This document shows, piece after piece, positions 34,904 through 44,078 of a stretch of 64,000 nucleotides of DNA. Where the stretch lies: contig JBBDML010000028.1 in NCBI GenBank assembly GCA_040878345.1, positions 1 to 64,000 on the forward strand, read 5' to 3'. Position numbers and translations under genes: made by a program. The notes beneath the pieces were generated by a model. It did no database searches and had not been told where the DNA came from. It worked only from the letters and a program-made list of their open reading frames with translations. The DNA comes from ZC4RG35 sp040878345 (GTDB lineage: Bacteria > Actinomycetota > Acidimicrobiia > Spongiisociales > ZC4RG35). Numbering within the stretch: the stretch's first letter is position 1; each line of letters begins with the position of its first letter.

Positions 34904-35461
34904 TTGATCAGCACCAACGACGTCCGGCCCGGCATGGCCCTCGACCTCGATGACGGCCTGTTCTCGATCGTCGAGTACCAGCACGTCAAGCCGGGAAAAG
35001 GCAGGGCCTTCGTGCGGATGCGGTTGAAGAGGCTGGATACCGGCCAGGTCCTCGATCGGACTTTCCGGGCCGACGAGAACGTCCAGCAGGCCAGGATCGA
35101 TCGAGCCGACCATCAGTATCTGTACACCGACGATTTGGGATACCACTTCATGAATCTCTCCGACTACGGCCAGGTGGTCCTGTCGGCAGAAGATGTCGGC
35201 GATGCAGCCGGGTACCTCATCGACGGGATGACGGTGAGCATCGCCCTGTATCAGGGGACCGCCATCGGAGTCGAGCTCCCGGCTGCGGTGGAGATGGAGG
35301 TCACCTACGCAGAACCAGCGGTCAAGGGCGACACCCGGACCTCTGCCACCAAGCTGGTGAGATTGGAGACCGGCATCCAAGTTCAAGTGCCGCTCTTCGT
35401 CGACCAGGGCGACCGGATCAAGGTGGACACCAGGACGGGTGAGTACCTGACCCGGGCATGA
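34904..35461 (+). CDS. efp: Elongation factor P
   Basis: A 185-residue protein from TTG 34904 with GGGAG 4-8 bases upstream. It begins STNDVRPGMALDLDDGLFSIVEYQHVKPGKGRAFVRMRLK; the Lys in the PGKG loop is the one positioned towards the peptidyl-transferase centre. The C-terminal domain ends RIKVDTRTGEYLTRA, typical of EF-P. It relieves polyproline stalling. Overlaps nusB by 4 bases. Confidence 0.96.
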   Translation: MISTNDVRPGMALDLDDGLFSIVEYQHVKPGKGRAFVRMRLKRLDTGQVLDRTFRADENVQQARIDRADHQYLYTDDLGYHFMNLSDYGQVVLSAEDVGDAAGYLIDGMTVSIALYQGTAIGVELPAAVEMEVTYAEPAVKGDTRTSATKLVRLETGIQVQVPLFVDQGDRIKVDTRTGEYLTRA

Positions 35462-36000
35462 GCATCCCGAGGCCAATCACCATCGGGGCCGCCCTCACCG
35501 TCACACAGCTCGCAGGTGTCATCGGGCTCGAAATCTCAGAGGTGGAGGCGGTCTTGAAAGCGCAGGGTGAGCCCTCCGGCCCCGACGACATCGTCGCCGG
35601 CCACCTGGCGGTCGAGGTGGGGCGCGCCCTGGGAGTGGCCCTGGCGATCGAGGCCCGAGACCTCGCGCTGGAGTATCTGTACTCCTTCGAGACCTCGGGG
35701 AGCCCGCCGGAGATGGAGGGCCGAGCCGGTCGGCTGGCTCGAGCGGTCCTCGATGACCTCGACGGGCTCGACTCTCGCATCGAGGAGGTCTCGGAGCACT
35801 GGTCCGTCTCCCGGATGCCGGTTGTCGACCGCAATGTCCTCAGGATCGCCTTGCACGAATTGGAGCACCATCCATCGATCCCCACCGCGGTGGTGGTCTC
35901 CGAAGCAGTGCGTCTGGCCAGCACCTACTCCACCGAGAAGTCGGCTTCGTTCGTCAACGGTGTCCTCTCCGCCTTGGCCCGCATCGCAAGAGGGGAGTGA
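35458..36000 (+). CDS. nusB: Transcription antitermination factor NusB with an N-terminal extension
   Basis: A 180-residue protein, longer than the usual 130-150. Residues 66-180 are the all-helical NusB domain (ARDLALEYLYSF, VVDRNVLRIALHELEH, AVVVSEAVRLASTYSTEKSASFVNGVL). Residues 13-60 form an extra helical module (LTVTQLAGVIGLEISEVEAVLKAQ) that resembles the IF2 N-terminal domain. NusB binds boxA RNA with S10 in rRNA antitermination. The extension could instead be an unrelated helical hairpin. Confidence 0.9.
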   Translation: MSIPRPITIGAALTVTQLAGVIGLEISEVEAVLKAQGEPSGPDDIVAGHLAVEVGRALGVALAIEARDLALEYLYSFETSGSPPEMEGRAGRLARAVLDDLDGLDSRIEEVSEHWSVSRMPVVDRNVLRIALHELEHHPSIPTAVVVSEAVRLASTYSTEKSASFVNGVLSALARIARGE

Positions 36001-36039
36001 GCTCGCCTCACCACCGGTCTCCGGTTAACGTCGCTAGTG

Positions 36040-36074
36040 CCTTTAAGGACGGTCCAGTGAGGCCGGGAAGGAGC
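36040..36074 (+). promoter_or_regulatory. PyrR-binding RNA element in the pyr operon leader
   Basis: The leader carries CCTTTAAGGACGGTCC followed by AGTGAGGCCGGGAAGGAG. This matches the conserved PyrR-binding loop (TCCAGAGAGGCNGAGAAGG type) known from Bacillus and Actinobacteria, with CCTT and AAGG able to close the stem. UMP-bound PyrR would bind here and reduce pyr expression. The AAGGAG at its 3' edge is the ribosome binding site of a leader ORF, suggesting translational control. Confidence 0.8.
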
Positions 36075-36077
36075 TCG

Positions 36078-36125
36078 ATGGGGATCACCCCACATCTGAC
36101 CGGGGGGCGTAGATGCCCCAGGTGA
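36078..36125 (+). CDS. 15-codon leader ORF overlapping pyrR
   Basis: ATG at 36078 sits 4 bases after AAGGAG (the 3' edge of the PyrR element) and encodes MGITPHLTGGRRCPR before TGA at 36123-36125. It overlaps the pyrR start (36113) by 13 bases in another frame. It could couple pyrR translation to an AAGGAG site that PyrR occludes. Not proven; the pyrR start also has its own G-rich upstream sequence. Confidence 0.45.
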   Translation: MGITPHLTGGRRCPR

Positions 36126-36640
36126 TGAATGGCGACGACATAGAGCGCGCCATCCGACGCATTGCCCACGAGATCATCGAGACCCATCGTGGCGCCGAGG
36201 GCATGGTCATCGTCGGCCTGCGAACCAGGGGTGTACATCTGGCTCGGCGGCTGGGGGCCACTGTCGAAGGTTACGAGCACACCCTGGTGCCTGTCGGTGA
36301 GCTGGACGTCGGTGCCTATCGCGATGACCGGGCGACTCGGCCCGTGACCACCCCAGCCACGACCATCCCGGTCGACATCACCGATCGTCATCTGATCATC
36401 GTGGATGACGTTCTCTACACGGGCCGAACGGTGCGAGCCGCCCTGGACGCTCTCTCCGACATCGGCAGGGCGTCGACCACCGAGCTGGCGGTGATGGTGG
36501 ACCGTGGTCATCGCGAGCTGCCGATCAGGGCGGACTACGTGGGCAAGAATCTCCCCACCTCCAAAGACGAGAGGGTCCATGTCCGGGTCATGGAAGTCGA
36601 TGGCGATGAAGGTGTCTGGATCGAGAGACGGGCCGCATGA
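36113..36640 (+). CDS. pyrR: Bifunctional pyr operon regulator / uracil phosphoribosyltransferase PyrR
   Basis: A 175-residue type I PRTase fold. IERAIRRIAHEIIE, VGLRTRGVHLARRL, VGELDVGAYRDD, and the PRPP motif VDDVLYTGRTVRAALDAL are diagnostic. It senses UMP and binds the leader RNA just upstream. First gene of the operon; overlaps pyrB by 4 bases. Confidence 0.96.
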   Translation: MPQVMNGDDIERAIRRIAHEIIETHRGAEGMVIVGLRTRGVHLARRLGATVEGYEHTLVPVGELDVGAYRDDRATRPVTTPATTIPVDITDRHLIIVDDVLYTGRTVRAALDALSDIGRASTTELAVMVDRGHRELPIRADYVGKNLPTSKDERVHVRVMEVDGDEGVWIERRAA

Positions 36641-37524
36641 AGTCGTTCCTGGGCGTCAGGCATCTCACTCGGGACGACCTGGAAGACCTCGTCGCTCGGG
36701 CGGCATGGTATGGGTCGACCCGGCTCGAGGCTCCAGGGCCGCTGGACGGCCTCACCATGGGAGCGCTGTTCTTCGAGCCCTCCACCAGGACACGGCTCTC
36801 CTTCGAGGTGGCCGCCCGCAGACTGGGGGCTCACACCCTCACCTTCTTCCCCGAGCAGTCTTCGCTGACCAAGGGCGAGACGCTCCAGGACACCGCGCTC
36901 ACGGTGTCGTCGCTCGGCGTCGAGATCCTGGTGGTGAGGCATTCCACCGAAGGGGCTCCCGACTCGATCCATCGTTGGACCGGCCGGCCGGTGATCAACG
37001 CCGGGGATGGGGCGAACGAGCACCCCACACAGGCGCTCGGCGATCTCCTCACGCTGCAGCGCCGCTTCGGGACCATCGCCGGCCTCTCGGTGGCCATCGT
37101 TGGGGACGTCTCCCATTCCCGAGTCGCGGGCAGCCTGACGCACGCTCTGCCTACCCTGGGCGCCGAAGTCACCCTGGTGGGGCCTTCGGAACTGCTTCCG
37201 ACCGCCACCGAGACCGCTCTGTCGACCTCCGACGACTTCGACCGGGTCGTGGGCGGGGTGGACGTCGTGTACCTGCTCAGGGTTCAGAAGGAGCGCGGAG
37301 CCAACATCGACTCCGACTACAAAACGAGATTTCAGATGGGCGCGGATCGGGCTGCCCGGATGCGCACTTCGGCGGTGGTGATGCACCCCGGCCCGATGAA
37401 CCGCGGCCTCGAGATATCAGATGAGGTGGCCGACGGGCCTCGCTCTTTGGTGTTGGAGCAGGTGAGCAATGGTGTGCCGGCGCGGATGGCGGTGCTGGCG
37501 GCGATCGGGGAGGGTCTTCGATGA
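36637..37524 (+). CDS. pyrB: Aspartate carbamoyltransferase catalytic subunit
   Basis: A 295-residue enzyme with the carbamoyl-phosphate motif FFEPSTRTRLSFEVA. STRT, HPTQALGDLLTL and HPGPMNRGLEI are typical PyrB segments. It condenses carbamoyl phosphate with aspartate. ATG overlaps the pyrR stop, and its stop overlaps pyrC by 4 bases. Confidence 0.96.
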   Translation: MKSFLGVRHLTRDDLEDLVARAAWYGSTRLEAPGPLDGLTMGALFFEPSTRTRLSFEVAARRLGAHTLTFFPEQSSLTKGETLQDTALTVSSLGVEILVVRHSTEGAPDSIHRWTGRPVINAGDGANEHPTQALGDLLTLQRRFGTIAGLSVAIVGDVSHSRVAGSLTHALPTLGAEVTLVGPSELLPTATETALSTSDDFDRVVGGVDVVYLLRVQKERGANIDSDYKTRFQMGADRAARMRTSAVVMHPGPMNRGLEISDEVADGPRSLVLEQVSNGVPARMAVLAAIGEGLR

Positions 37525-38783
37525 TCAGAATCGCCGGAGGCACGGTCCTGACCCCGGAGGGCATGATGCTCGCCGACGTTTGGGTGGCCGGTGACACAAT
37601 CATTGCCCTCGGCAGCGAAGGGCCATCGGCCGTTCAGGTGGTAGATGCGACGGGCATGCTGGTGGGCCCGGGCCTCGTCGATCTGCACACCCATCTCCGT
37701 GAGCCGGGCCAGACCTGGAAGGAAGACATCGAGAGCGGCACTCGGGCCGCTGCGGTGGGCGGCTACACGGCGGTGGTCGCCATGCCCAACACCATCCCGC
37801 CGATCGACTCCCCGGAAGTCGCTGCGGCGGTGACCGCATCGGGACGGTCTGCCGGCCTGGCGCTGGTGATGCCGGCTGGATCCCTGACAGCCGGAAGGTC
37901 GGGGAAGGCTCCGAGTGATGCCGAGGCCCTGTATCGGGCCGGCGTTCGTGTGTTCACCGACGATGGGGAGACTGTCTGCGACCCGAACGTGCTCGCCGAG
38001 GCGATGCGGAACCTGGCCCGACTGCCAGGGGCGGTGGTCGCCCAGCACGCCGAGGGCCCCCTCCTTACCCGGGGACCCCAGCTCCAAAATCGCGAAACGG
38101 CCAGGTCACCAGGGCCGGGAGACATGCCCTCGGATGCGGAGCACTCGGTGGTGGCCAGAGACCTCCAGCTCGCAGCGGAGTCCGGGGCCCACTATCACGT
38201 GCAGCACGTCTCGACCGCCGAGACCGTGGCGCTGGTCAGGGCGGCAAAGACGGAAGGGCTGAGGGTCACCGCCGAGGTCACGCCTCATCACCTGTCGTTC
38301 GATGAGTCGGCCGCTGCCGGCCTCGACACCAACTTCAAGATGTACCCGCCGCTTCGTCCCTACTCAGACCGAATGGCGGTGACCGCGGCCCTGATCGATG
38401 GGACCATCGATGCGGTGGCCACCGATCATGCACCACACACCGTTGCCGAGAAAGCGGTGCCCTTCAGCGGAGCCCCTCGAGGGGTCATCGGTCTCGAAAC
38501 CGCGGCGCCGGCGGTATGGGAGGTGATGTCGGACCCGGTCAGATTCTTCGAGGTCACCAGTGTCCTACCGGCGCGAATCGCCGGTCTGACACGACACGGA
38601 GTGCCGCTCACCGTCGGGTCTCCGGCCAACCTCGTGGTCTTCGACCCGAGCGCCCGGTGGGTTCCTGAGAGCTTCGTGTCGAAATCGTCGAACAGCCCCT
38701 ACCTGGGCCGGACGATGACGGGGAGGGCGATGCTCACCGTGTTCGAGGGCACCATCACACATCAGCTCGAGGGAGTGGCATGA
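37521..38783 (+). CDS. pyrC: Dihydroorotase
   Basis: A 420-residue amidohydrolase. The metal motif is DLHTHLREPGQTWKEDIESG, the catalytic Asp is in VATDHAPHT, and VTAEVTPHHLSF and NTNFKMYPPLR-like regions place it in class I dihydroorotase. It closes carbamoyl aspartate to dihydroorotate. Confidence 0.96.
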   Translation: MIRIAGGTVLTPEGMMLADVWVAGDTIIALGSEGPSAVQVVDATGMLVGPGLVDLHTHLREPGQTWKEDIESGTRAAAVGGYTAVVAMPNTIPPIDSPEVAAAVTASGRSAGLALVMPAGSLTAGRSGKAPSDAEALYRAGVRVFTDDGETVCDPNVLAEAMRNLARLPGAVVAQHAEGPLLTRGPQLQNRETARSPGPGDMPSDAEHSVVARDLQLAAESGAHYHVQHVSTAETVALVRAAKTEGLRVTAEVTPHHLSFDESAAAGLDTNFKMYPPLRPYSDRMAVTAALIDGTIDAVATDHAPHTVAEKAVPFSGAPRGVIGLETAAPAVWEVMSDPVRFFEVTSVLPARIAGLTRHGVPLTVGSPANLVVFDPSARWVPESFVSKSSNSPYLGRTMTGRAMLTVFEGTITHQLEGVA

Positions 38784-39943
38784 AGCCCCATCGACCCGCC
38801 CTCCTGGCCACCGCCGACGGCGCCGTCTTTCGGGGGCGCTCGGCGGGCGCCGCCGGCATCACCACAGGTGAAGCCGTGTTCAACACGGCGATGACCGGCT
38901 ACCAGGAGATAATCACCGACCCGTCCTATGCCGGGCAGGTGGTGGTGATGACCTCCCCTCACATCGGCAACTACGGGGTGAGCTCTCACGACCTCCAATC
39001 ACTTCGGCCAGCGGTGAGTGGATTGGTGATGCGGTCGATGGCCCGGAGGCAGTCAAATTGGCGGGCAGAGGGAAGCCTCGATGACTTCCTCCTCGACCAC
39101 GGCGTGGTCACGGTGAGCGAGGTCGACACCCGCAGGCTCACCCGTCATATCCGCGACCGGGGTGCGATGCCAGTGGCGATGGGGACCGATGTCGACGAGG
39201 TCGAACTCCTGGAGCTGGCGGCGAAGGCTCCTCGGATGGAGGGCCTGGACCTTGCCTCTGGGGTCAGCACACCGGTGCCCTACCGTGTGGAGACCCGGCT
39301 GGACCCGAAGGGGCTGGTGGTGGCGGTGGATCTCGGGATCAAGACCGACATCCTGACCAACCTCACCGGCCGTGGCTACCACGTCGCAGTAGTGCCGGCT
39401 CGGTCGACCGCCGCAGAGGTGCTGGCGATGCGGCCCGATGGAGTCTTCGTATCGAATGGGCCGGGTGACCCGGAGCCCCTGGTCACCGCCACCGAGATGC
39501 TCCGCGGCGTCTTGGGAAAGGTGCCGGTGTTTGGGATCTGCCTCGGCCATCAGGTGCTGGGCCTGGCGGTCGGGGCCCGGACCTACAAGCTCCCGTTCGG
39601 GCATCACGGTGGGAATCACCCGGTTCGTCGTCTCGACGATGGCAGGGTCGAGATCACCTCCCAGAACCACGGATTCGCCGTTGATCTCTGGCCCATGACC
39701 GGGGAGGAAGCCCCCGCCCGTCACGGCCTGGTCGGCCCTGAGCTGCTCCCAGCGGTGGTCGACACCGATTACGGCACACTGCGGTCGACCCACCAGAACC
39801 TCAACGACGGCACGTTGGAGGGTATGGCGCTCGATGCTGCCGGGGCGTTCTCCGTTCAGTACCACCCGGAGGCGGCGCCGGGCCCACGAGATGCCCGGGG
39901 GCTCTTCGACCGGTTCACCACTCTCATCGAGGGGCGTGACTGA
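38780..39943 (+). CDS. carA: Carbamoyl phosphate synthase small (glutaminase) subunit
   Basis: A 387-residue protein. The N-terminal domain (GEAVFNTAMTGYQEIITDPSYAGQ) is followed by the glutaminase domain with the Cys nucleophile in VFGICLGHQVLG and His in VQYHPEAAPGP. It delivers ammonia to CarB. ATG overlaps pyrC, and the stop abuts the carB start (TGATG). Confidence 0.97.
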   Translation: MKPHRPALLATADGAVFRGRSAGAAGITTGEAVFNTAMTGYQEIITDPSYAGQVVVMTSPHIGNYGVSSHDLQSLRPAVSGLVMRSMARRQSNWRAEGSLDDFLLDHGVVTVSEVDTRRLTRHIRDRGAMPVAMGTDVDEVELLELAAKAPRMEGLDLASGVSTPVPYRVETRLDPKGLVVAVDLGIKTDILTNLTGRGYHVAVVPARSTAAEVLAMRPDGVFVSNGPGDPEPLVTATEMLRGVLGKVPVFGICLGHQVLGLAVGARTYKLPFGHHGGNHPVRRLDDGRVEITSQNHGFAVDLWPMTGEEAPARHGLVGPELLPAVVDTDYGTLRSTHQNLNDGTLEGMALDAAGAFSVQYHPEAAPGPRDARGLFDRFTTLIEGRD

Positions 39944-42900
39944 TGCCGGGCCGTGGTGATATACGGTCGATCCTCCTCATCGGCTCGGGCCCGATCATCA
40001 TCGGCCAGGCCGCCGAGTTCGACTACTCGGGGACGCAGGCGGCCAAGGTGTTGAGGAGCCAGGGTTATCGGGTGGTCCTGGTCAATTCCAACCCGGCCAC
40101 CATCATGACCGACCCCGAGTTCGCCGACGCCACCTACATCGAGCCGATCACCCCCGAGGTGGTGACCGAGATAATCGCCCGCGAGCGCCCCGATGCGCTC
40201 CTGCCCACCATCGGGGGTCAGACCGCGCTCAACATCGCCGCCGATCTGGCGCGGAGGGGCGTCCTCGATCGCTACGGGGTCGAGATGATCGGGGCCGGCC
40301 CCGAGGCCATCGACCGGGCCGAGGATCGCGGCCAGTTCAAAGAGACCATGGAGTCGATCGGGCTCGAGGTGCCCAGATCCGGTTACGCCCGCTCGATGGG
40401 GGAGGCTCTCAAGATCGCCGGCGAGATCGGCTTCCCGGTCATGGTCAGGCCGTCGTTCATCCTCGGAGGAGGCGGCACCGGGATCGCGCACGACGAGGAC
40501 GAGTTCCTCGAGGTGGCCCGGCATGGCCTGTCGACCTCACCGGTGGGGGAGATCCTTGTGGAGGAATCGGTGCTGGGATGGAAAGAGTTCGAGTTGGAGG
40601 TGATGCGCGACTCGGCCGGGAATGCCGTCATCGTCTGCTCCATCGAGAACTTCGACCCCATGGGGGTGCACACCGGCGATTCGATCACTGTGGCGCCGAT
40701 CCAGACCCTCTCCGACCGCGAGTACCAGGAGATGCGTGACGACGGGATCAGGATCCTGGAGGCCATAGGAGTGGCGACCGGGGGGTCGAACGTCCAGTTT
40801 GCCGTGGATCCGGCCACCGGTAGGCGGCTGGTCATCGAGATGAACCCCCGGGTGTCGCGATCGTCCGCCCTGGCCTCCAAGGCCACCGGGTTCCCCATCG
40901 CCAAGATCGCCGCCCTCCTCGCCGTTGGCTTCACCCTCGACGAGATCGCCAACGACATCACCGGGGCCACACCGGCGTCATTCGAGCCAGCCCTCGACTA
41001 CGTGGTGGTAAAGGTGCCCAGGTTCGACTTCGCCAAGTTCCCGACGGCTCCCACCAAGCTGGGGACATCGATGAGGAGTGTCGGTGAGGCGATGGCCATC
41101 GGCAGGACCTTCCCCGAAGCCCTACAGAAGGCTCTGCGCAGCCTCGAGAACGGCCGGGCGGGGCTCAACGCCGACCCCGCCGAGGAGACTCTCAAGCGTG
41201 TCGACCGCCACGAGCTGGCAGAGATGGTCACGGTGGCCCGGCCGGAGCGGGTCTTCGCCATCGGGGAAGCATTGCGTCGCGGATGGGAGATCGATGAGGT
41301 GGCCCGCCTCTCCGGTGTCGATCCCTGGTTCATCGATCAGATGGCGGCGATCGTCGAGGTCCGGGGCCTCGTCGAGACGGACCGGGGCATCGATGCCCTG
41401 CGCCAGGCCAAGAGACACGGGTTCTCCGACCGTCAGATCGCTCATCTGTGGGGCATGGAGGAAGAAGAGGTCCGTGACCGGCGAATCGAGGACGGGATCG
41501 TCACCACCTTCAAGACAGTGGACACCTGCGCCGCCGAGTTCGAGGCCTCCACGCCCTACATGTACGGCACCTTCGAGGACGAGAGCGAGGTCCGACCCAC
41601 CGATCGGCCGAGGGTCATCGTCCTTGGCTCCGGCCCCAATCGGATCGGCCAGGGCATCGAGTTCGACTATTGCTGTGTGCACGCCAGCTATGCCCTGAAA
41701 AAAGCCGGGTATGAGACCGTGATGGTCAATTGCAACCCCGAGACGGTCTCCACCGACTACGACACTTCCGACCGCCTCTACTTCGAGCCGCTCACCATCG
41801 AGGACGTCCTTGCGGTGATCGATGCCGAGCAGCCCGTGGCCGTGGTGGTGCAACTGGGGGGCCAGACACCCCTCAACCTGGCACTGTCCCTGTCAAAGGC
41901 CGGCGTGAGGATCGCCGGTACAACACCTCAATCGATCGCACTCGCCGAGGACCGCGAGCAGTTCGCCGAGATCTGCCGCAATCTCGGGATCAAGCAGCCG
42001 CCTGCCGGGTCCGCCTCATCGGCGGCCGAGGCCGAAGACGTCGTCGACTACATCGGGCTCCCCGTCATGGTCCGTCCCTCGTTCGTCCTCGGCGGGCGCA
42101 AGATGCGTGTGGTTTACAGCCTGGAAGAGCTGGCCCGGTACGTGAGGGAGATATATGGGGAGGACGACCCCGAGATCACCGGCAACCCGATTCTCATCGA
42201 CCGTTTTCTCGAGTCGGCGGTCGAAGTCGATGTCGACGCGGTTTACGACGGCAAGGAGCTCTTGGTCGGCGGCGTCATGGAGCACGTCGAGGAGGCGGGG
42301 ATCCACTCTGGCGACTCCGCTTGTGTCACCCCGCCGCCAACCATCTCCGACGAGGCGATGAAGGAGATACTCCATGTAACCCGGGAGCTGTCACAAGCCC
42401 TCGAGGTCAGGGGGTTGATCAACATCCAGTTCGCGGTGAAGGGCTCGGATGTTTTTGTCCTAGAGGCCAATCCCCGGGCGAGCCGGACCGTTCCCTTCAT
42501 CTCCAAGGCGAAGGCCATCCCCCTGGCCAGCATCGCGGCTCGCGTGATTATGGGGGCCAGCATCGAAGAGCTTCGTGAGGAGGGCCTGGTCCCGACGGTC
42601 GGGACCCGAGGGTTCGTAGCCGTCAAGGATGCGGTCCTTCCGTGGGAGCGCTTCCCCGAGGAGGACTCGGTTCTCGGTCCCGAGATGAAGGCCACTGGCG
42701 AGGTCATGGGGATCGGTGAGGACGTTGGGACTGCGTTCGGCAAGGCTCTGCTGGCTGCCGGGCATGCTCTCCCCGACCGGGGCCGGGTCTTCCTCTCCTT
42801 CGCCGACCGCGACAAGCCGATGGGGCTGGCGGTGGCCCAGGCCTTTGTGATGCTCGGCTTCGAGTTGGTGGCGACTCAAGGCACCGCCCGATACCTGGGG

Positions 42901-43179
42901 CATCACGCCGTTGATGCCGAGCGGGTGCACAAGGTGGGGGAGGGGCCACGCGACATCGGCGAGCGACTCGAGAACGGTGAGATCAACCTGGTCATCAACA
43001 CCCCTCGTGGTGGTCGGGCCCGATCCGACGGGTCGGCGATAAGACGTGCCGCCAGAATCCACTCCGTCCCCTGCGTGACGACCATCCAGGGCGCCCTCGC
43101 CGTGGCGAGAAGCCTGCGCAGCGGCCCCGGGGCCATCGCCCGACCCAGGAGTCTCCAGGAATGGCATCGATCGACCTGA
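39943..43179 (+). CDS. carB: Carbamoyl phosphate synthase large subunit
   Basis: A 1078-residue protein with two homologous ATP-grasp halves. The first (residues 1-about 400) has SILLIGSGPIIIGQAAEFDYSGTQA and VIEMNPRVSRSSALASKATGFP. The second (about 555-930) has VIVLGSGPNRIGQGIEFDYCCVHA and VLEANPRASRTVPFISKAKA. A C-terminal methylglyoxal synthase-like allosteric domain follows. It makes carbamoyl phosphate for pyrimidine and arginine synthesis. Overlaps pyrD by 19 bases. Confidence 0.98.
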   Translation: MPGRGDIRSILLIGSGPIIIGQAAEFDYSGTQAAKVLRSQGYRVVLVNSNPATIMTDPEFADATYIEPITPEVVTEIIARERPDALLPTIGGQTALNIAADLARRGVLDRYGVEMIGAGPEAIDRAEDRGQFKETMESIGLEVPRSGYARSMGEALKIAGEIGFPVMVRPSFILGGGGTGIAHDEDEFLEVARHGLSTSPVGEILVEESVLGWKEFELEVMRDSAGNAVIVCSIENFDPMGVHTGDSITVAPIQTLSDREYQEMRDDGIRILEAIGVATGGSNVQFAVDPATGRRLVIEMNPRVSRSSALASKATGFPIAKIAALLAVGFTLDEIANDITGATPASFEPALDYVVVKVPRFDFAKFPTAPTKLGTSMRSVGEAMAIGRTFPEALQKALRSLENGRAGLNADPAEETLKRVDRHELAEMVTVARPERVFAIGEALRRGWEIDEVARLSGVDPWFIDQMAAIVEVRGLVETDRGIDALRQAKRHGFSDRQIAHLWGMEEEEVRDRRIEDGIVTTFKTVDTCAAEFEASTPYMYGTFEDESEVRPTDRPRVIVLGSGPNRIGQGIEFDYCCVHASYALKKAGYETVMVNCNPETVSTDYDTSDRLYFEPLTIEDVLAVIDAEQPVAVVVQLGGQTPLNLALSLSKAGVRIAGTTPQSIALAEDREQFAEICRNLGIKQPPAGSASSAAEAEDVVDYIGLPVMVRPSFVLGGRKMRVVYSLEELARYVREIYGEDDPEITGNPILIDRFLESAVEVDVDAVYDGKELLVGGVMEHVEEAGIHSGDSACVTPPPTISDEAMKEILHVTRELSQALEVRGLINIQFAVKGSDVFVLEANPRASRTVPFISKAKAIPLASIAARVIMGASIEELREEGLVPTVGTRGFVAVKDAVLPWERFPEEDSVLGPEMKATGEVMGIGEDVGTAFGKALLAAGHALPDRGRVFLSFADRDKPMGLAVAQAFVMLGFELVATQGTARYLGHHAVDAERVHKVGEGPRDIGERLENGEINLVINTPRGGRARSDGSAIRRAARIHSVPCVTTIQGALAVARSLRSGPGAIARPRSLQEWHRST

Positions 43180-44078
43180 CCACCCCGCTGGGTCCGATGA
43201 GGCTGAGGTCACCTCTGATCGCGGCCTCCGGGACCGTGGGGTCGGTTTGGGAGTGGGCGGAAGTCGCCGACGTCACCCGTTTCGGGGCTGCGGTGGCCAA
43301 GTCGGTGGCCCCGGAGCCTTGGTCGGGGCGGCCAGCCCCGAGGCTGGCCCCCCTGGCCACCGGGATGATCAACGGCGTCGGGATTCAGAACCCGGGCATC
43401 GCAACCTGGGTGCAGGACATGAGCCCCAGACTCGGTGGTCTCGGGGTCCCGGTGTGGGGGTCGGCGGTCGCCGGCGATGCGGCCGGTTTCTCCCTGGTGG
43501 CAAAGGAGCTGGCCTCTGCCGGGGTCACCGCGGTGGAAGTCAACCTCTCCTGTCCCAACCTCGACGACGGGATCATGTTCTCGTTCGACTCCCGCCGGAG
43601 CCGCGAGGTCATCGAAGCAGTTAGCGCCGCCACGACTCTGCCGGTGGGGGCCAAGTTGTCGCCCAACACCCCGGACCTGATCGATGTCGCCGGGGCCTGT
43701 CTGGGCGCCGGTGCCGCCTTCCTGGTGCTGACCAACACCGTCCTTGGGTTTGGAGTCGACACCCGGACCCGACGCCCGCTGATCAGCGGAGGGGTGGGGG
43801 GTTATAGCGGGCCCGGTCTCAAACCGCTGGCGTTGCGATGTGTCCACGAGGTGGCCGTCGAGTTCCCCGATGCCACCATTGTGGGGTGCGGCGGAATCCT
43901 CACCGGTGACGACGTCGTCGAGTATCTGATGGCGGGGGCCTCCGCGGTCGAATTGGGGACCGTCCTCCTGGCCGAGCCACGAGCCGGAGCCCGTATCACT
44001 CGCGAGTTGACCGCGACCATGGCTGACCTGGGGGCGACATCGGTGGCAGATCTGGTGAGGAGCGTCGAACCATGGTGA
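43161..44078 (+). CDS. pyrD: Dihydroorotate dehydrogenase, class 1 (probably 1B-like catalytic subunit)
   Basis: A 305-residue TIM-barrel flavoprotein. The catalytic Cys lies in VEVNLSCPNLDDG, as expected for class 1. GMINGVGIQNPGIATW, KLSPNTPDLIDVA, NTVLGFGVDTRTRRP and GGVGGYSGPGLKPLALR are PyrDB-like. Class 1B enzymes normally pair with PyrK (FAD, 2Fe-2S), but no pyrK is present between carB and pyrF. ATG at 43161 overlaps the carB 3' end; its own stop overlaps pyrF by 7 bases. Confidence 0.92.
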   Translation: MASIDLTTPLGPMRLRSPLIAASGTVGSVWEWAEVADVTRFGAAVAKSVAPEPWSGRPAPRLAPLATGMINGVGIQNPGIATWVQDMSPRLGGLGVPVWGSAVAGDAAGFSLVAKELASAGVTAVEVNLSCPNLDDGIMFSFDSRRSREVIEAVSAATTLPVGAKLSPNTPDLIDVAGACLGAGAAFLVLTNTVLGFGVDTRTRRPLISGGVGGYSGPGLKPLALRCVHEVAVEFPDATIVGCGGILTGDDVVEYLMAGASAVELGTVLLAEPRAGARITRELTATMADLGATSVADLVRSVEPW

